Assembly (NCBI RefSeq): GCF_018687695.1
Contig: NZ_CP061303.1
Span: 620,001-684,000 of the forward strand
Length of the DNA: 64,000 nt
Reading direction: 5' to 3'
Source: Polynucleobacter sp. MG-6-Vaara-E2
GTDB lineage: Bacteria; Pseudomonadota; Gammaproteobacteria; Burkholderiales; Burkholderiaceae
The translations under genes were made by a program, and so were the position numbers. The notes beneath the pieces were generated by a model. It worked only from the letters and a program-made list of their open reading frames with translations. It was not told the DNA's origin and ran no database searches. Of the stretch, positions 16,949-25,286 are shown one piece after another. How positions within the stretch are numbered: the stretch's first letter is position 1; the number at the start of each line of letters is the position of its first letter.

Positions 16949-17947
16949 TTAGTCGGCCTTGATATTGGCATCCTTGACTACTTTTGCCCACATATTGAGT
17001 TCGCGGGTAATGCGCTTGCTTGATTCTGCTGGAGAGAGGTAGTTTACATAGACGCCCGCAGCAAGCATGCGTTCTTGCACATCAGGTCGCTGCAAAATAG
17101 TTTTAATGTCTGAGCTTAATTTATAGACAATAGCCTGAGGTGTGCCTGCTGGTGCCTCAATGCCAAACATGCTCACCACATCAAAATTTGGCAAGCCAGT
17201 CGCTTCAGTAACGGTAGGTACCTCTGGCAGCTGACTAATGCGCTTCGCAGTTGTCACTGCCAAGGGCCTTAATTGACCAGCTTGAATAAATTGCAAAGCT
17301 GCTGGAACAGTCTCAGACATGGTGAGAACTTGTCCGCCCACCAGATCTGTCATTGCTGGGCCGCTTCCTTTGTAAGGAACGTGCAGCAAATCAAGTCCGA
17401 GTTGGTAGCGGAACATCTCCATCGCAAGACGTTGTGGAGCACCAGCACCAGAAGAGGCAAAAGTGAGTTTGCCTGGATTGGCTTTTGCGTAAGCAATGAA
17501 CTCTTTCATATTCTTCACTGGTACTGACGGGTTCACCACGAAGACTAGTGGCACTACACCAACAATCGCCACAGGAGTGAAGTCTTTCTCCAGGTTGTAC
17601 TTAATCTTGTCTTTTTCTAGATTGGTATTGATTGCGTGAGAGGTTAGGGCGCCCATCAACAAGGTGTAGCCATCAGCAGGCGCCTTGGCAACCATATCAG
17701 CACCGATATTGCCGCTGTCTCCGGCGCGATTATCGGGGACCACTTGCTGATTCAAGGTCTTAGAAAGTTCTTGAGCCATGATACGACCAATAACATCGGT
17801 AGCGCCACCCGGAGGATAGGGAATCACTAAACGGATTGGCTTATCCGGATAATTTTTGAGTGCACTATTGCTTTGGGCGATTACAGGGGCATTCATTAGG
17901 GCTGCGCAAAGGGTTGCGCCAAACCACAGGCTTAGTTTTTGTCTCAT
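16949..17947 (-). CDS. Bug/TctC-type tripartite tricarboxylate receptor protein
   Basis: A 332-residue periplasmic receptor. The ATG at 17947 gives a normal signal peptide (MRQKLSLWFGATLCAALMNA, cleaved near VIAQ); an in-frame start at 17986 would add a polar extension. Family motifs are YPDKPIRLVIPYPPGGATDVIGR, PDNRAGDSGNIG, PADGYTLLMG, FASSGAGAPQRLAMEMF, and LLHVPYKGSGPAM. The DNA around the start (ACAAAATGAGACAAAAA) is identical to that of the receptor gene at 13140, a hint of recent common ancestry. It is divergent from the SemiSWEET gene. Confidence 0.92.
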   Translation of the reverse strand: MRQKLSLWFGATLCAALMNAPVIAQSNSALKNYPDKPIRLVIPYPPGGATDVIGRIMAQELSKTLNQQVVPDNRAGDSGNIGADMVAKAPADGYTLLMGALTSHAINTNLEKDKIKYNLEKDFTPVAIVGVVPLVFVVNPSVPVKNMKEFIAYAKANPGKLTFASSGAGAPQRLAMEMFRYQLGLDLLHVPYKGSGPAMTDLVGGQVLTMSETVPAALQFIQAGQLRPLAVTTAKRISQLPEVPTVTEATGLPNFDVVSMFGIEAPAGTPQAIVYKLSSDIKTILQRPDVQERMLAAGVYVNYLSPAESSKRITRELNMWAKVVKDANIKAD

Positions 17948-18053
17948 TTTGTATTTTTTAGTATTTGTTGAACTGCAAGATCTCATTATCTACAGAAATT
18001 GTATTTCTACGCTAGAACAAGGTATTACAAAATTCCCTATTTACAATGAGGGA

Positions 18054-18344
18054 ATGAATTTAGAACCTCACCATATCGAGATCATTGGCTACTGCGCAGC
18101 CTTTCTGACAACAGTTGCCTTTTTGCCTCAAGCCATTCAGTCCTGGCGAACCCGTGAACTGTCCGGAATTTCCTTGGGGATGTATTCCCTATTTACTGCT
18201 GGAGTAGGTCTATGGCTCATCTATGGTCTGATTATCGAAAAATGGCCCTTGATACTGGCCAATCTACTCACCTTTGTACTTGCTTTCAGTATCTTGTTAT
18301 TGAAATTGCGTCATACTTCTAAACAACGGAAACAACAAAAATAA
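18054..18344 (+). CDS. SemiSWEET-family sugar transporter
   Basis: A 96-residue three-helix membrane protein of the SemiSWEET (MtN3/saliva) family, which dimerises to form a sugar pathway. The helices are at about residues 9-25, 40-57 and 65-84, and the PQ-loop motif is seen in FLPQAIQSWRTRELSGIS. ATG at 18054 follows a GAGGGA box; the much longer upstream open frame is not part of the gene. It precedes a FAH-family gene by 19 bases, so it may take up or release a related compound. Confidence 0.85.
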   Translation: MNLEPHHIEIIGYCAAFLTTVAFLPQAIQSWRTRELSGISLGMYSLFTAGVGLWLIYGLIIEKWPLILANLLTFVLAFSILLLKLRHTSKQRKQQK

Positions 18345-18363
18345 TCCCCCAGAAAGGTTAAAC

Positions 18364-19056
18364 ATGAGTTCAGCATTTGTTATAGATCCTCCAGTACAGA
18401 TCTCTTTGCCGGTCACAGGAGATGCCAAGCGCTTTGCGGTAAATCGTATTTACTGTGTGGGACGTAACTATGCGGATCATGCGCGTGAGATGGGGCATGA
18501 TCCTGACCGTGAGCCACCATTCTTTTTTATGAAGCCAGCAAACTCGATCGTGACTGATGGTAAAGATATGGCTTATCCCAATCTATCCAATGATGTTCAT
18601 CACGAGATTGAGATGGTAGTGGCGATTGGTAAAGGTGGTGCGAATATTGCCGCAGATAAAGCCCTAGACCATGTATATGGGTATGGCGTTGGCTTAGATA
18701 TGACTAGACGTGACTTACAAGGCGAAGCAAAGAAGATGGGTCGACCATGGGATACAGGCAAAGCGTTTGATCAATCTGCTCCATGTGGCGAGATCACTCC
18801 AGTGAGTCAGTGTGGCCATCCTAGCAAAGGTGCGGTAAAGCTATTGGTCAATGGTGAAGAGCGTCAATCTGGGGATCTCAACCAACTGATCTGGAATGTG
18901 CCTGACACAATTGCTTATCTTTCTACGCTATTTACTCTAGAGCCGGGCGATTTGATTTTCTCTGGTACACCTGCTGGAGTCGGTCCAGTAAAAAGAGGGG
19001 ATGTATTAGAAGGTAGTGTTGCGGGATTGAAAAATCTCAAAACAAAAATTATTTAA
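18364..19056 (+). CDS. fumarylacetoacetate hydrolase family protein (fumarylpyruvate hydrolase-like)
   Basis: A 230-residue compact FAH enzyme. It shows the short-family pattern: YCVGRNYADHAREMGHDPDR near 33-50, F-F-M-K-P-A-N-S, the metal ligands in H-H-E-I-E-M-V-V-A-I-G-K-G-G near 78-91, GVGLDMTRRDLQ, GKAFDQSAPCG, and GDLIFSGTPAGVGPV. Length and motifs match fumarylpyruvate/acylpyruvate hydrolases that finish gentisate-type aromatic breakdown; no gentisate dioxygenase gene is in the window. It is cytoplasmic and probably co-transcribed with the SemiSWEET gene and the lipoprotein hydrolase. Confidence 0.85.
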   Translation: MSSAFVIDPPVQISLPVTGDAKRFAVNRIYCVGRNYADHAREMGHDPDREPPFFFMKPANSIVTDGKDMAYPNLSNDVHHEIEMVVAIGKGGANIAADKALDHVYGYGVGLDMTRRDLQGEAKKMGRPWDTGKAFDQSAPCGEITPVSQCGHPSKGAVKLLVNGEERQSGDLNQLIWNVPDTIAYLSTLFTLEPGDLIFSGTPAGVGPVKRGDVLEGSVAGLKNLKTKII

Positions 19057-19079
19057 TACTCCTCTATATAAGAACCGAT

Positions 19080-20132
19080 ATGAATTTTTTGAAAACGCTT
19101 GTAGTGACTGCTGCAGTCACTGTATTGCTCGTCTCATGTGCCAGCAATGAATCAGTAAACACTGCAGCGAGTGTTGCTCCTGCAAGTCTATACACCAATG
19201 CAGCGCCTTTAGATTTGCGTCTTAGTACCTGGCCCTATCCCTATCCGACCAAAGAATTTAAAACCAGTTTGCAAGGTACGCCTGCAAGCATGGTCTATAT
19301 GGATGTGCCAGCAAAAGGTAAGCAGAAGGGCGTTGTCTTACTCTTTCATGGCAAAAACTTCTCAAGTGATTATTGGGCGCCAACGATTGCAGGCTTAACG
19401 CAAGCAGGTTATCGGGTGATTTCGCCAGACCAAATTGGGTTTGGTAAGTCATCTAAGCCAAATGTGTCATATCACTTTGATGATTTGGCTGCTAATACCA
19501 AAGCATTGCTCAAATCACTGGGTATTCATCAGGTTGCCGTAATTGCAAACTCGATGGGCGGCATGGTGGGTATTCGCTTTGCACGCCTCTATCCGCAGAC
19601 AGTACAAAAGTTAGTGCTTGAGAATCCATTGGGGCTTGAGGATTACAGCAAAGATATTCCGCCACAACAAAACGATACCTTGATTAAGCTCGAGATGGCG
19701 CAAACAGAAGTGAGCTATCGCCGCTTTCTGCAAACCTATTTTCCAAACTGGCAACCTGCCTATGAAAAGTTTGTAGAGGTTTATGTCCGCATTCAAAAAG
19801 GATCGGACTATCCTGCTTATGCAATGACTTCAGTTCTCACCTATCAAATGATTGCTGAAAAACCGGTCATCAATGATTTGCCGCAATTGAAGATGCCGGT
19901 ATTGCTAGTGATTGGTCAAAAAGATCGCACCGTATTTGGTAGAAGATTTGCGCCACCAGAAGCGGTGAAGTCTTTAGGTAACTTTCCTGAGTTAGGTAAA
20001 AAAGCACAAGCAGTCATACCAAATGCAAAACTGGTACCCATTGAAAACGTAGGACATGTTCCGCACGTCGAAGTACCGGATCTATTTGTCACTACCGTTG
20101 TTCAGTTCTTAAATCAGCCCAGCAAAAACTAG
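19080..20132 (+). CDS. alpha/beta hydrolase lipoprotein
   Basis: A 350-residue alpha/beta hydrolase. The N-terminus is a lipoprotein signal with the lipobox L-V-S-C near residues 17-20, so the enzyme is anchored to a membrane facing the periplasm. The fold is supported by the oxyanion region LLFHGKNFSSDYW, the nucleophile elbow A-N-S-M-G-G-M (Ser near 160), the acid in V-I-G-Q-K-D-R-T, and the catalytic His in NVGHVPHVE. It probably hydrolyses an ester, lactone or C-C bond outside the cytoplasm. It follows the FAH gene by 23 bases. Confidence 0.85.
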   Translation: MNFLKTLVVTAAVTVLLVSCASNESVNTAASVAPASLYTNAAPLDLRLSTWPYPYPTKEFKTSLQGTPASMVYMDVPAKGKQKGVVLLFHGKNFSSDYWAPTIAGLTQAGYRVISPDQIGFGKSSKPNVSYHFDDLAANTKALLKSLGIHQVAVIANSMGGMVGIRFARLYPQTVQKLVLENPLGLEDYSKDIPPQQNDTLIKLEMAQTEVSYRRFLQTYFPNWQPAYEKFVEVYVRIQKGSDYPAYAMTSVLTYQMIAEKPVINDLPQLKMPVLLVIGQKDRTVFGRRFAPPEAVKSLGNFPELGKKAQAVIPNAKLVPIENVGHVPHVEVPDLFVTTVVQFLNQPSKN

Positions 20133-20912
20133 TTACTTACCTTTCCACTGTGGTGGTCGACCCTCTAAAAAGGCCTCTACACCTTCTTTGAAGTCTTGGC
20201 TGTTATAGGTCTCACGCATGAGATCAGTGCAGTCAGGTAAATTATTCTGTAGAAGGCGAGCCAGCGTAAGTTTGCTGGCCTTTTGGGTAATGGGCGCCAG
20301 TGCTGCTAGCTTATAAGCTAAAGCATCAGCAGTAGCGCTAATCTGCTCTGCTTCTACGGTTTCATAAAGATAGCCCGTGGCAAGTAATTCTGGGGCTTTA
20401 ATGAGTTCGCTAGTGAGCAGCATTTTTTTCACCATTGGAATACCCAGATGCGCGCTAATCCAGGCAAGATTGCTAGGTGACAAGCAGTTGCCCAATGTGC
20501 GCGCGACCGGAATGCCAAAACGTGCTTCTGGAGTTGAGATCCGAAAGTCACAAGCAGTCGCAATCAATAATCCGCTGCCGACTGCTAAGCCTTCAATTAA
20601 AGCAATCGTAGGGATAGGTAGTTGCTGAAGTGAGCTAAAGATTTCATCGACTGCAACTTCATAAGCCTCATCCTTTTGAAGGTTGACGAATTGCTCAATA
20701 TCGCTACCAGAAACAAATGCTTTATCACCAGCACCTCTAAATATGGCAACCCGAATGGCATCATTTTTCGCTAGAGAGTCGCAGATATTTTTGAGCTCTT
20801 CATACATAGGCCATGTCATAGCATTGCGAGCCGCTGGATTATTAAAAGTAATTCTGGCTATTGAGCCATCAATCTGAAGATCAAGGAAGGGTGGTGAAGA
20901 GAGCTTAGTCAT
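20133..20912 (-). CDS. enoyl-CoA hydratase/isomerase family protein
   Basis: A 259-residue crotonase-fold enzyme acting on acyl-CoA thioesters. Visible features are ARITFNNPAARNAMT near 16-30, the oxyanion-hole motif DKAFVSGSDIEQF near 68-80, the second oxyanion element A-L-I-E-G-L-A-V-G-S-G, and the FRISTPEARFGIPVARTLG region near 127-145. The residue aligned with one catalytic Glu of true hydratases is not obvious, so isomerase or other crotonase chemistry is possible. It is convergent with, and abuts, the lipoprotein hydrolase gene. Confidence 0.85.
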   Translation of the reverse strand: MTKLSSPPFLDLQIDGSIARITFNNPAARNAMTWPMYEELKNICDSLAKNDAIRVAIFRGAGDKAFVSGSDIEQFVNLQKDEAYEVAVDEIFSSLQQLPIPTIALIEGLAVGSGLLIATACDFRISTPEARFGIPVARTLGNCLSPSNLAWISAHLGIPMVKKMLLTSELIKAPELLATGYLYETVEAEQISATADALAYKLAALAPITQKASKLTLARLLQNNLPDCTDLMRETYNSQDFKEGVEAFLEGRPPQWKGK

Positions 20913-21010
20913 GTGAGCATTCTAAACAAAGCTTGCCATCAAAGACCATGCTCTAGCCTCTGAATTACTGATTTATGGGACCCCACAGTATCCTGCGCTA
21001 GAATTCACTT

Positions 21011-21169
21011 ATGTATATGTTCCTACCTTTTCTGACAGCATTTATCGGACTTGTCTTAGTCTGGTTTGAGAAGCGTCTTGCAGGTTTGATCATGCTCGCA
21101 ACCACCGTACTCGTTCTGATGGCATGGTTCCGCTTTCATGCCACATCTCACCTTAATCTGAGCTTCTAA
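21011..21169 (+). CDS. small membrane protein, DUF5993-like
   Basis: A 52-residue protein made almost entirely of two membrane helices (about residues 4-18 and 23-40) joined by a short Glu-Lys-Arg turn. Small proteins of this type (DUF5993) are commonly found immediately before dsbB-like genes, and this one ends six bases before a DsbB-like gene. It is probably a partner or regulator in disulfide-bond formation; the family assignment is from size, topology and context. Confidence 0.65.
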   Translation: MYMFLPFLTAFIGLVLVWFEKRLAGLIMLATTVLVLMAWFRFHATSHLNLSF

Positions 21170-21175
21170 TTTTTT

Positions 21176-21739
21176 GTGAGTAAGCATTCCTTTCCCTCGT
21201 TAGCGGCGCTTGGTAACCAATTGGCCTTGCTAGCAGTCATTGGTACCTTGTCATATGCCTTTGTTGACCAACTGTATTTTGGTGAGCTGCCTTGTCCATT
21301 GTGTTTAATGCAGCGTGTTGGTTTTGTCATTATTGGTTTTGCTTTAGTGCTCAATATTCGTTGTGGTGCGCATTCTGCCTATTACGGTTGGGGCATTATG
21401 GGCGGCCTAGTCGGCATGATGGTGTCATTACGCCAAGTGTTTTTACATATTTTGCCGGGCGATAAGGGTTTTGGTGCAACCTTCTTAGAGCTACATTTTT
21501 ATACTTGGGCTTTTGTTGGTTACCTGGGTTTATTGCTTGGTTTCTCGATCTTGTTGATGCTGCCTAATCGTGATGTGCGTTCACACTCTTGGTTTGCCAA
21601 TACATTAATTATTCTATTTATCCTAATCGTATTTGGTAATCTCGTCTCTACGTTATTAGAGTGTGGCATTGGACCTTGTGCTGATGATCCAGTAAGGTAT
21701 GACGGTTTGCTGTGGTTAAGATCCCGATTTGGTTTTTAA
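21176..21739 (+). CDS. dsbB: disulfide bond formation protein B (DsbB family)
   Basis: A 187-residue inner-membrane protein with four or more helices. The redox-active Cys40-Pro-Leu-Cys43 sits at the end of the first periplasmic loop in ELPCPLCLMQRVGF, the DsbB hallmark, and a second pair is present as Cys163 and Cys168 in ECGIGPC. It would pass electrons from a periplasmic thiol oxidase to quinone. The second pair lies after the last helices instead of in the usual loop, so it may belong to the BdbC/DsbI-like branch. The start is GTG. It is coupled to the DUF5993-like gene upstream. Confidence 0.8.
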   Translation: MSKHSFPSLAALGNQLALLAVIGTLSYAFVDQLYFGELPCPLCLMQRVGFVIIGFALVLNIRCGAHSAYYGWGIMGGLVGMMVSLRQVFLHILPGDKGFGATFLELHFYTWAFVGYLGLLLGFSILLMLPNRDVRSHSWFANTLIILFILIVFGNLVSTLLECGIGPCADDPVRYDGLLWLRSRFGF

Positions 21740-21771
21740 GTGAGCTTGCCCAGTTATTTGGGCTCAAGATA

Positions 21772-22785
21772 ATGCAATTTCTCAAAGTGGCCCAACGCCC
21801 TCTATTTCACTTACTCGTATTTTTATTCTTCAGTATTTGCGCATTCCCTTCTCATGCACAAACAAGTCAAAATACAAAAGCTCCTTGGCCTATGCAGCCG
21901 ATCCGCATCATTGTGTCATTTACTCCAGGTGGGGCACCAGACATTCTGGCGCGCGTTCTCGCTGAAAGCTGGCAAAAAAGTTTAGGCGTTGCTGTTCTGG
22001 TCGAGAATCGCCCTGGCTATGGAGGCAACATTGGTGCCGATATCGTCGCCAAGAGTGAGGCCGATGGCTATACGCTACTCATTGGCACGGTTGGGATTCA
22101 TGCGATCAATGGGGCTCTTTATGAAAAGATGTCTTTTGACCCTGTAAAAGATTTCACGCCGATTAGTTTTTTAGCAAGTACGCCTAATGTGCTCATTGTG
22201 AATAAACAATTAGGGGTTAGCAATGTGCATGAGCTGATAGAGCTAGCAAGAGCTAAGCCCAATCAACTCACCTTTGGCTCTTCTGGTGTCGGCACCTCTT
22301 TGCATATGTCTGGTGAGCTATTGAAGGAAATGGCAGGAGTACAAATTCGGCATATTCCTTATAAAGGTCGGGCACAGTCTTTGCCTGATTTAGTGAGCGG
22401 CCGCATTTCCATGCTTTTCGATAACCTCTCTTCTTCATTACCGCTTATTAAGGCAGGAGAGGTTCAAGCTTTAGGTGTTACCACCTTAAAGCGTTCCCAT
22501 GCCGTCCCAGAAATTCCTACTTTAGCTGAGCAAGGCTTACCAGGATTTGAAGCGGTTTCTTGGTTCTCTTTAATGGCGCCCGCAAACTTGCCGCCAGCAA
22601 TTCAAAAACGCCTCAATCAGTTAACCCGTCGAACCTTAAATGATCCAGAAGTGAAAAGTCGTCTCTTGTCTAGCGGTCTAGATCCAGCCCCTGGCAGCCC
22701 CAAAGATCTCTCAAAATTGATTGCCCATGAGTCTGCTAAATGGAGTAGGGTGGTACAACAATCGGGTGCAAAATTAGACCAATAG
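21772..22785 (+). CDS. Bug/TctC-type tripartite tricarboxylate receptor protein
   Basis: A 337-residue periplasmic receptor. ATG at 21772 gives a signal peptide with core LLVFLFFSICAF and cleavage near SHAQ; an earlier in-frame start at 21712 would overlap dsbB. Motifs are W-P-x-Q-P-I-R-I-I-V-S-F-T-P-G-G-A-P-D, VENRPGYGGNIG, ADGYTLLIG, LTFGSSGVGTSLHMSGE, and I-R-H-I-P-Y-K-G-R-A-Q-S. The last differs from the usual K-G-A-G-P, so the ligand contact may differ. It starts 32 bases after dsbB. Confidence 0.9.
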   Translation: MQFLKVAQRPLFHLLVFLFFSICAFPSHAQTSQNTKAPWPMQPIRIIVSFTPGGAPDILARVLAESWQKSLGVAVLVENRPGYGGNIGADIVAKSEADGYTLLIGTVGIHAINGALYEKMSFDPVKDFTPISFLASTPNVLIVNKQLGVSNVHELIELARAKPNQLTFGSSGVGTSLHMSGELLKEMAGVQIRHIPYKGRAQSLPDLVSGRISMLFDNLSSSLPLIKAGEVQALGVTTLKRSHAVPEIPTLAEQGLPGFEAVSWFSLMAPANLPPAIQKRLNQLTRRTLNDPEVKSRLLSSGLDPAPGSPKDLSKLIAHESAKWSRVVQQSGAKLDQ

Positions 22786-22789
22786 GCCA

Positions 22790-22814
22790 AGCTTAATAAA
22801 TAAGCTATTTTCTT
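22790..22814 (+). terminator. weak AT-rich terminator candidate
   Basis: An inverted repeat AGCTTA-ATAAA-TAAGCT is followed by ATTTTCTT, just after the Bug receptor stop. The stem is short, so efficiency is doubtful. Confidence 0.35.
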
Positions 22815-22920
22815 GTCAGCTTAGGTGTATTTGAGGCGTTATTGATAGTAAGAAGTGAAAAAAATAGAATAGAAGTAGATCAGAATAAAAGACCAAGCAG
22901 TGCAAATAAGGGGGTCGATC

Positions 22921-23361
22921 ATGAAACAAATCAATCAATTCAGTATCTTAGGTATTATTGCTGCGGTTTTACTCGCAGTCGCGCCTATGGCTGCCCAAGC
23001 CGGTAATGTGGGCTGGAATGTTTCTGTCGGGGGTGGCTATGGAGGCGGTTGGCGTCCTGCTGCATACGGACCTTACGGTGGCTGGGGTCCAGGTTGGCGA
23101 AATAATTGGGCTTATGGTGGTGGATATTACGGTCCTTATGCAGGCTACTATGCACCTCCCGTTGTTTATGCTCCACCTGTAGCTTATATGCCGCCAGCTC
23201 AACCCATGGTCTTGGCGGCTCAACCTCAGCCTGCGGTTTGGTATTACTGTGAAGCGAGTGGAAAATATTTTCCTTATGCACAAGAGTGCCCGTCTGGTTG
23301 GCAAACACAGCCTGCAACTCCGCCGACAAGTAGTGCTCAACCAAGACGTCCTCAGAACTAA
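22921..23361 (+). CDS. secreted Gly/Tyr/Pro-rich protein
   Basis: A 146-residue protein with a Sec signal peptide (cleavage after AQA, about residue 27). The middle is low complexity, rich in Gly, Tyr, Trp and Pro (residues 33-100). The C-terminal part contains the compact motif W-Y-Y-C-E-A-S-G-K-Y-F-P-Y-A-Q-E-C-P-S-G-W, with two Cys that may form a disulfide; this motif recurs in many proteobacterial envelope proteins of unknown role. The start at 22921 has a GGGGG box; an in-frame start at 22900 is weaker. Confidence 0.75.
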   Translation: MKQINQFSILGIIAAVLLAVAPMAAQAGNVGWNVSVGGGYGGGWRPAAYGPYGGWGPGWRNNWAYGGGYYGPYAGYYAPPVVYAPPVAYMPPAQPMVLAAQPQPAVWYYCEASGKYFPYAQECPSGWQTQPATPPTSSAQPRRPQN

Positions 23362-23411
23362 ATATTGATAGAAAATCAGTAAAGTTGATCAGAATAATTT
23401 AAAGGTTTGAT

Positions 23412-23876
23412 ATGAAACGATTTGCTCGTATTGCAGTGTTGTCTGCCGCTGTTATTACCTCATTAACTGCTTGTGTGTCTGCTCCAACCGGTCCTACAGT
23501 GGCGATCATGCCGCGCGAGGGAAAACCATTTGAGGTATTTCAGCAAGAAGATCAAGTATGCCGTCAGTTTGCTGCCGACGCGGTTAAGGATACGAGTAAT
23601 GCTGCATTAAAAGAAGGTGCGACTAGCGCCGCCATTGGCGCTGCTTTAGGTGCTGCTGCTGGTGCGGTGATTCAAGGTGGCAATAGTCAGAACGTCGGTA
23701 CTGGCGCAGGCATTGGATTATTGGGTGGCGCTGCAATGGGGGCTATGAATTCTGCTGGTAAACAAAATCAAGCACAAACGCAATACAACATTGCTTATCA
23801 ACAGTGCATGTACTCCAAGGGCAATCAAGTACCGAGTTATGCTGCACCTACTCAACAAAGTCCAAGCTACCGCTAG
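23412..23876 (+). CDS. glycine-zipper lipoprotein
   Basis: A 154-residue lipoprotein with lipobox L-T-A-C near residues 18-21. After an N-terminal segment that ends with a conserved Cys (Q-E-D-Q-V-C-R-Q-F-A), residues 68-115 form a glycine zipper of the A-x-x-G-A-A-x-G-A type, which may insert into a membrane. A second Cys sits in YQQCMYSKGNQVP. Such proteins are frequent in proteobacterial outer membranes, with stress-related roles proposed. It follows the Gly/Tyr-rich gene by 50 bases and is probably co-expressed. Confidence 0.75.
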   Translation: MKRFARIAVLSAAVITSLTACVSAPTGPTVAIMPREGKPFEVFQQEDQVCRQFAADAVKDTSNAALKEGATSAAIGAALGAAAGAVIQGGNSQNVGTGAGIGLLGGAAMGAMNSAGKQNQAQTQYNIAYQQCMYSKGNQVPSYAAPTQQSPSYR

Positions 23877-23891
23877 GGCATCGCTTTTGTC

Positions 23892-25283
23892 TTACACCTT
23901 TACTGGCGGATGCGTTTTTTCATAGCGCTCCGCCGTTCTTCTAAACAAGTAGAGTAATAAGCAAGCAGCTAAACCTAAGCTGATGCTATTGCCTGCCCAA
24001 AAGCCATTGGCGCCTTGCAAGAAGTTGGGTGTATTGCCCAATACATTAAAGCCCATCAAATAACCGCCGCCAAGACCAACACCCCAGAGTGAACCTGCGT
24101 AAATTAGCATCGGCCAAAAGGCGATGCGATACGCACGCAGAATAAATGCTGCAGTTACCTGTAAAGCATCGAACACTTGATAGAAAGCGATAAATAAGAA
24201 GAGCGGCACTGAGAAGACCTTCACTGCTTCGGGCGGATCATATAGATCGAGTAACTGTAAGCGGAAGACCCAAACAGCGATACCAATCGTGATGCACAAA
24301 GCAGTAGTGAAGAAAACTGAAGACCAGCCAATCTCTTCAGCGCGCTCAGGTTTATTGGCACCAATGGATTGAGAGACCATAGTCATCGTTGCAATTGAGA
24401 GTGAGAGTGGCACCATATAGATCACAGTACCCATGTTTGCCACAATTTGATGGCCAGCCAAAGCGGTGGTGCCTAAGCGGGCAATAAACAAAGACATGAA
24501 GGTAAACGATGTCACTTCAATCAAATAACTAAAGCCAATGGGTGTACCAAGCTTTAACAAGGTCCAGATGCGATGCCAGTCTGGCAGACTAAAGCGCTCA
24601 AATATCTTGAAGGGGTGGTAGAAGCGATCAAGCAAGACAAAACCTAGAGTCATTAGCAGCCAAGACCAGTTAATAATGACGGTCGCTACTGCACAGCCTG
24701 GACCACCCATCCCCTCAATACCTAAGCCGCCATAAATGAAAAGCAGATTTAAGGGCAGCTTGAGTGCTAAGCCAATCAATTGCACTACAGTAATGACAGC
24801 AGGGCGCGAGACTGCATTATGTAAGGCCATTAAGACGCGCATCCCCATGCTTGCCGGCAAACCTAAAGCCAAGATGCTCAGATACAACCGAGCTTTGCCT
24901 TCAATGTCGGGACTAATTTGTGAGATTGCCAATAGGTGATCTGCATTGAGCAAAATAAAGCAACCGAGCACAGTCAAGCTTAGAGCTAGCCAAGTGGCTT
25001 GACGAACTTCTTCGCCAATTTCGCTATAGCGTTTAGCGCCAAAGAGTTGACCTGCAATTGGAGCAAGCGCAGAGACTACGCCAGTCAAGCCAACATAAAT
25101 ACTAATAAAAATAGCCGAGGCCATTGCTAATGCTGCAAGATCATCGGCAGAATAGCGCGCTGTCATGGCGGTGTCTAAAACACCAAAAGCAATGACCGCT
25201 AGTTGACCAATCAGAAGCGGACCAGCCAATTTCAGTAAAGCAGGGATGTCCTCGCGTAAGCGCGATAGCTTAAAGTGCAACAC
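23892..25283 (-). CDS. MATE family efflux transporter
   Basis: A 463-residue inner-membrane protein with about 12 helices. The MATE pattern is visible in L-A-G-P-L-L-I-G-Q-L near 17-26, VLDTAMTARYSADDLAALA near 36-54, and the second-half repeat TALAGHQIVANMG near 268-280, followed by MTMVSQSIGANKPERA. MATE proteins export cationic compounds using Na+ or H+ gradients. It starts 3 bases after the ArnT-like glycosyltransferase gene, so the two form an operon; a lipid-linked or glycosylated substrate is possible but unproven. Confidence 0.9.
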   Translation of the reverse strand: MLHFKLSRLREDIPALLKLAGPLLIGQLAVIAFGVLDTAMTARYSADDLAALAMASAIFISIYVGLTGVVSALAPIAGQLFGAKRYSEIGEEVRQATWLALSLTVLGCFILLNADHLLAISQISPDIEGKARLYLSILALGLPASMGMRVLMALHNAVSRPAVITVVQLIGLALKLPLNLLFIYGGLGIEGMGGPGCAVATVIINWSWLLMTLGFVLLDRFYHPFKIFERFSLPDWHRIWTLLKLGTPIGFSYLIEVTSFTFMSLFIARLGTTALAGHQIVANMGTVIYMVPLSLSIATMTMVSQSIGANKPERAEEIGWSSVFFTTALCITIGIAVWVFRLQLLDLYDPPEAVKVFSVPLFLFIAFYQVFDALQVTAAFILRAYRIAFWPMLIYAGSLWGVGLGGGYLMGFNVLGNTPNFLQGANGFWAGNSISLGLAACLLLYLFRRTAERYEKTHPPVKV

Positions 25284-25286
25284 GCC

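Noticed and set aside
17856..18053. N-terminal extension of the SemiSWEET gene (66 codons)
   Set aside because: It overlaps the divergent Bug receptor start, and the ATG at 18054 has a ribosome site and yields the standard family length.
22969..23344. Two overlapping minus-strand frames opposite the Gly/Tyr-rich gene
   Set aside because: Low-complexity DNA leaves several frames open; only the plus-strand frame has a signal peptide and conserved Cys motif.
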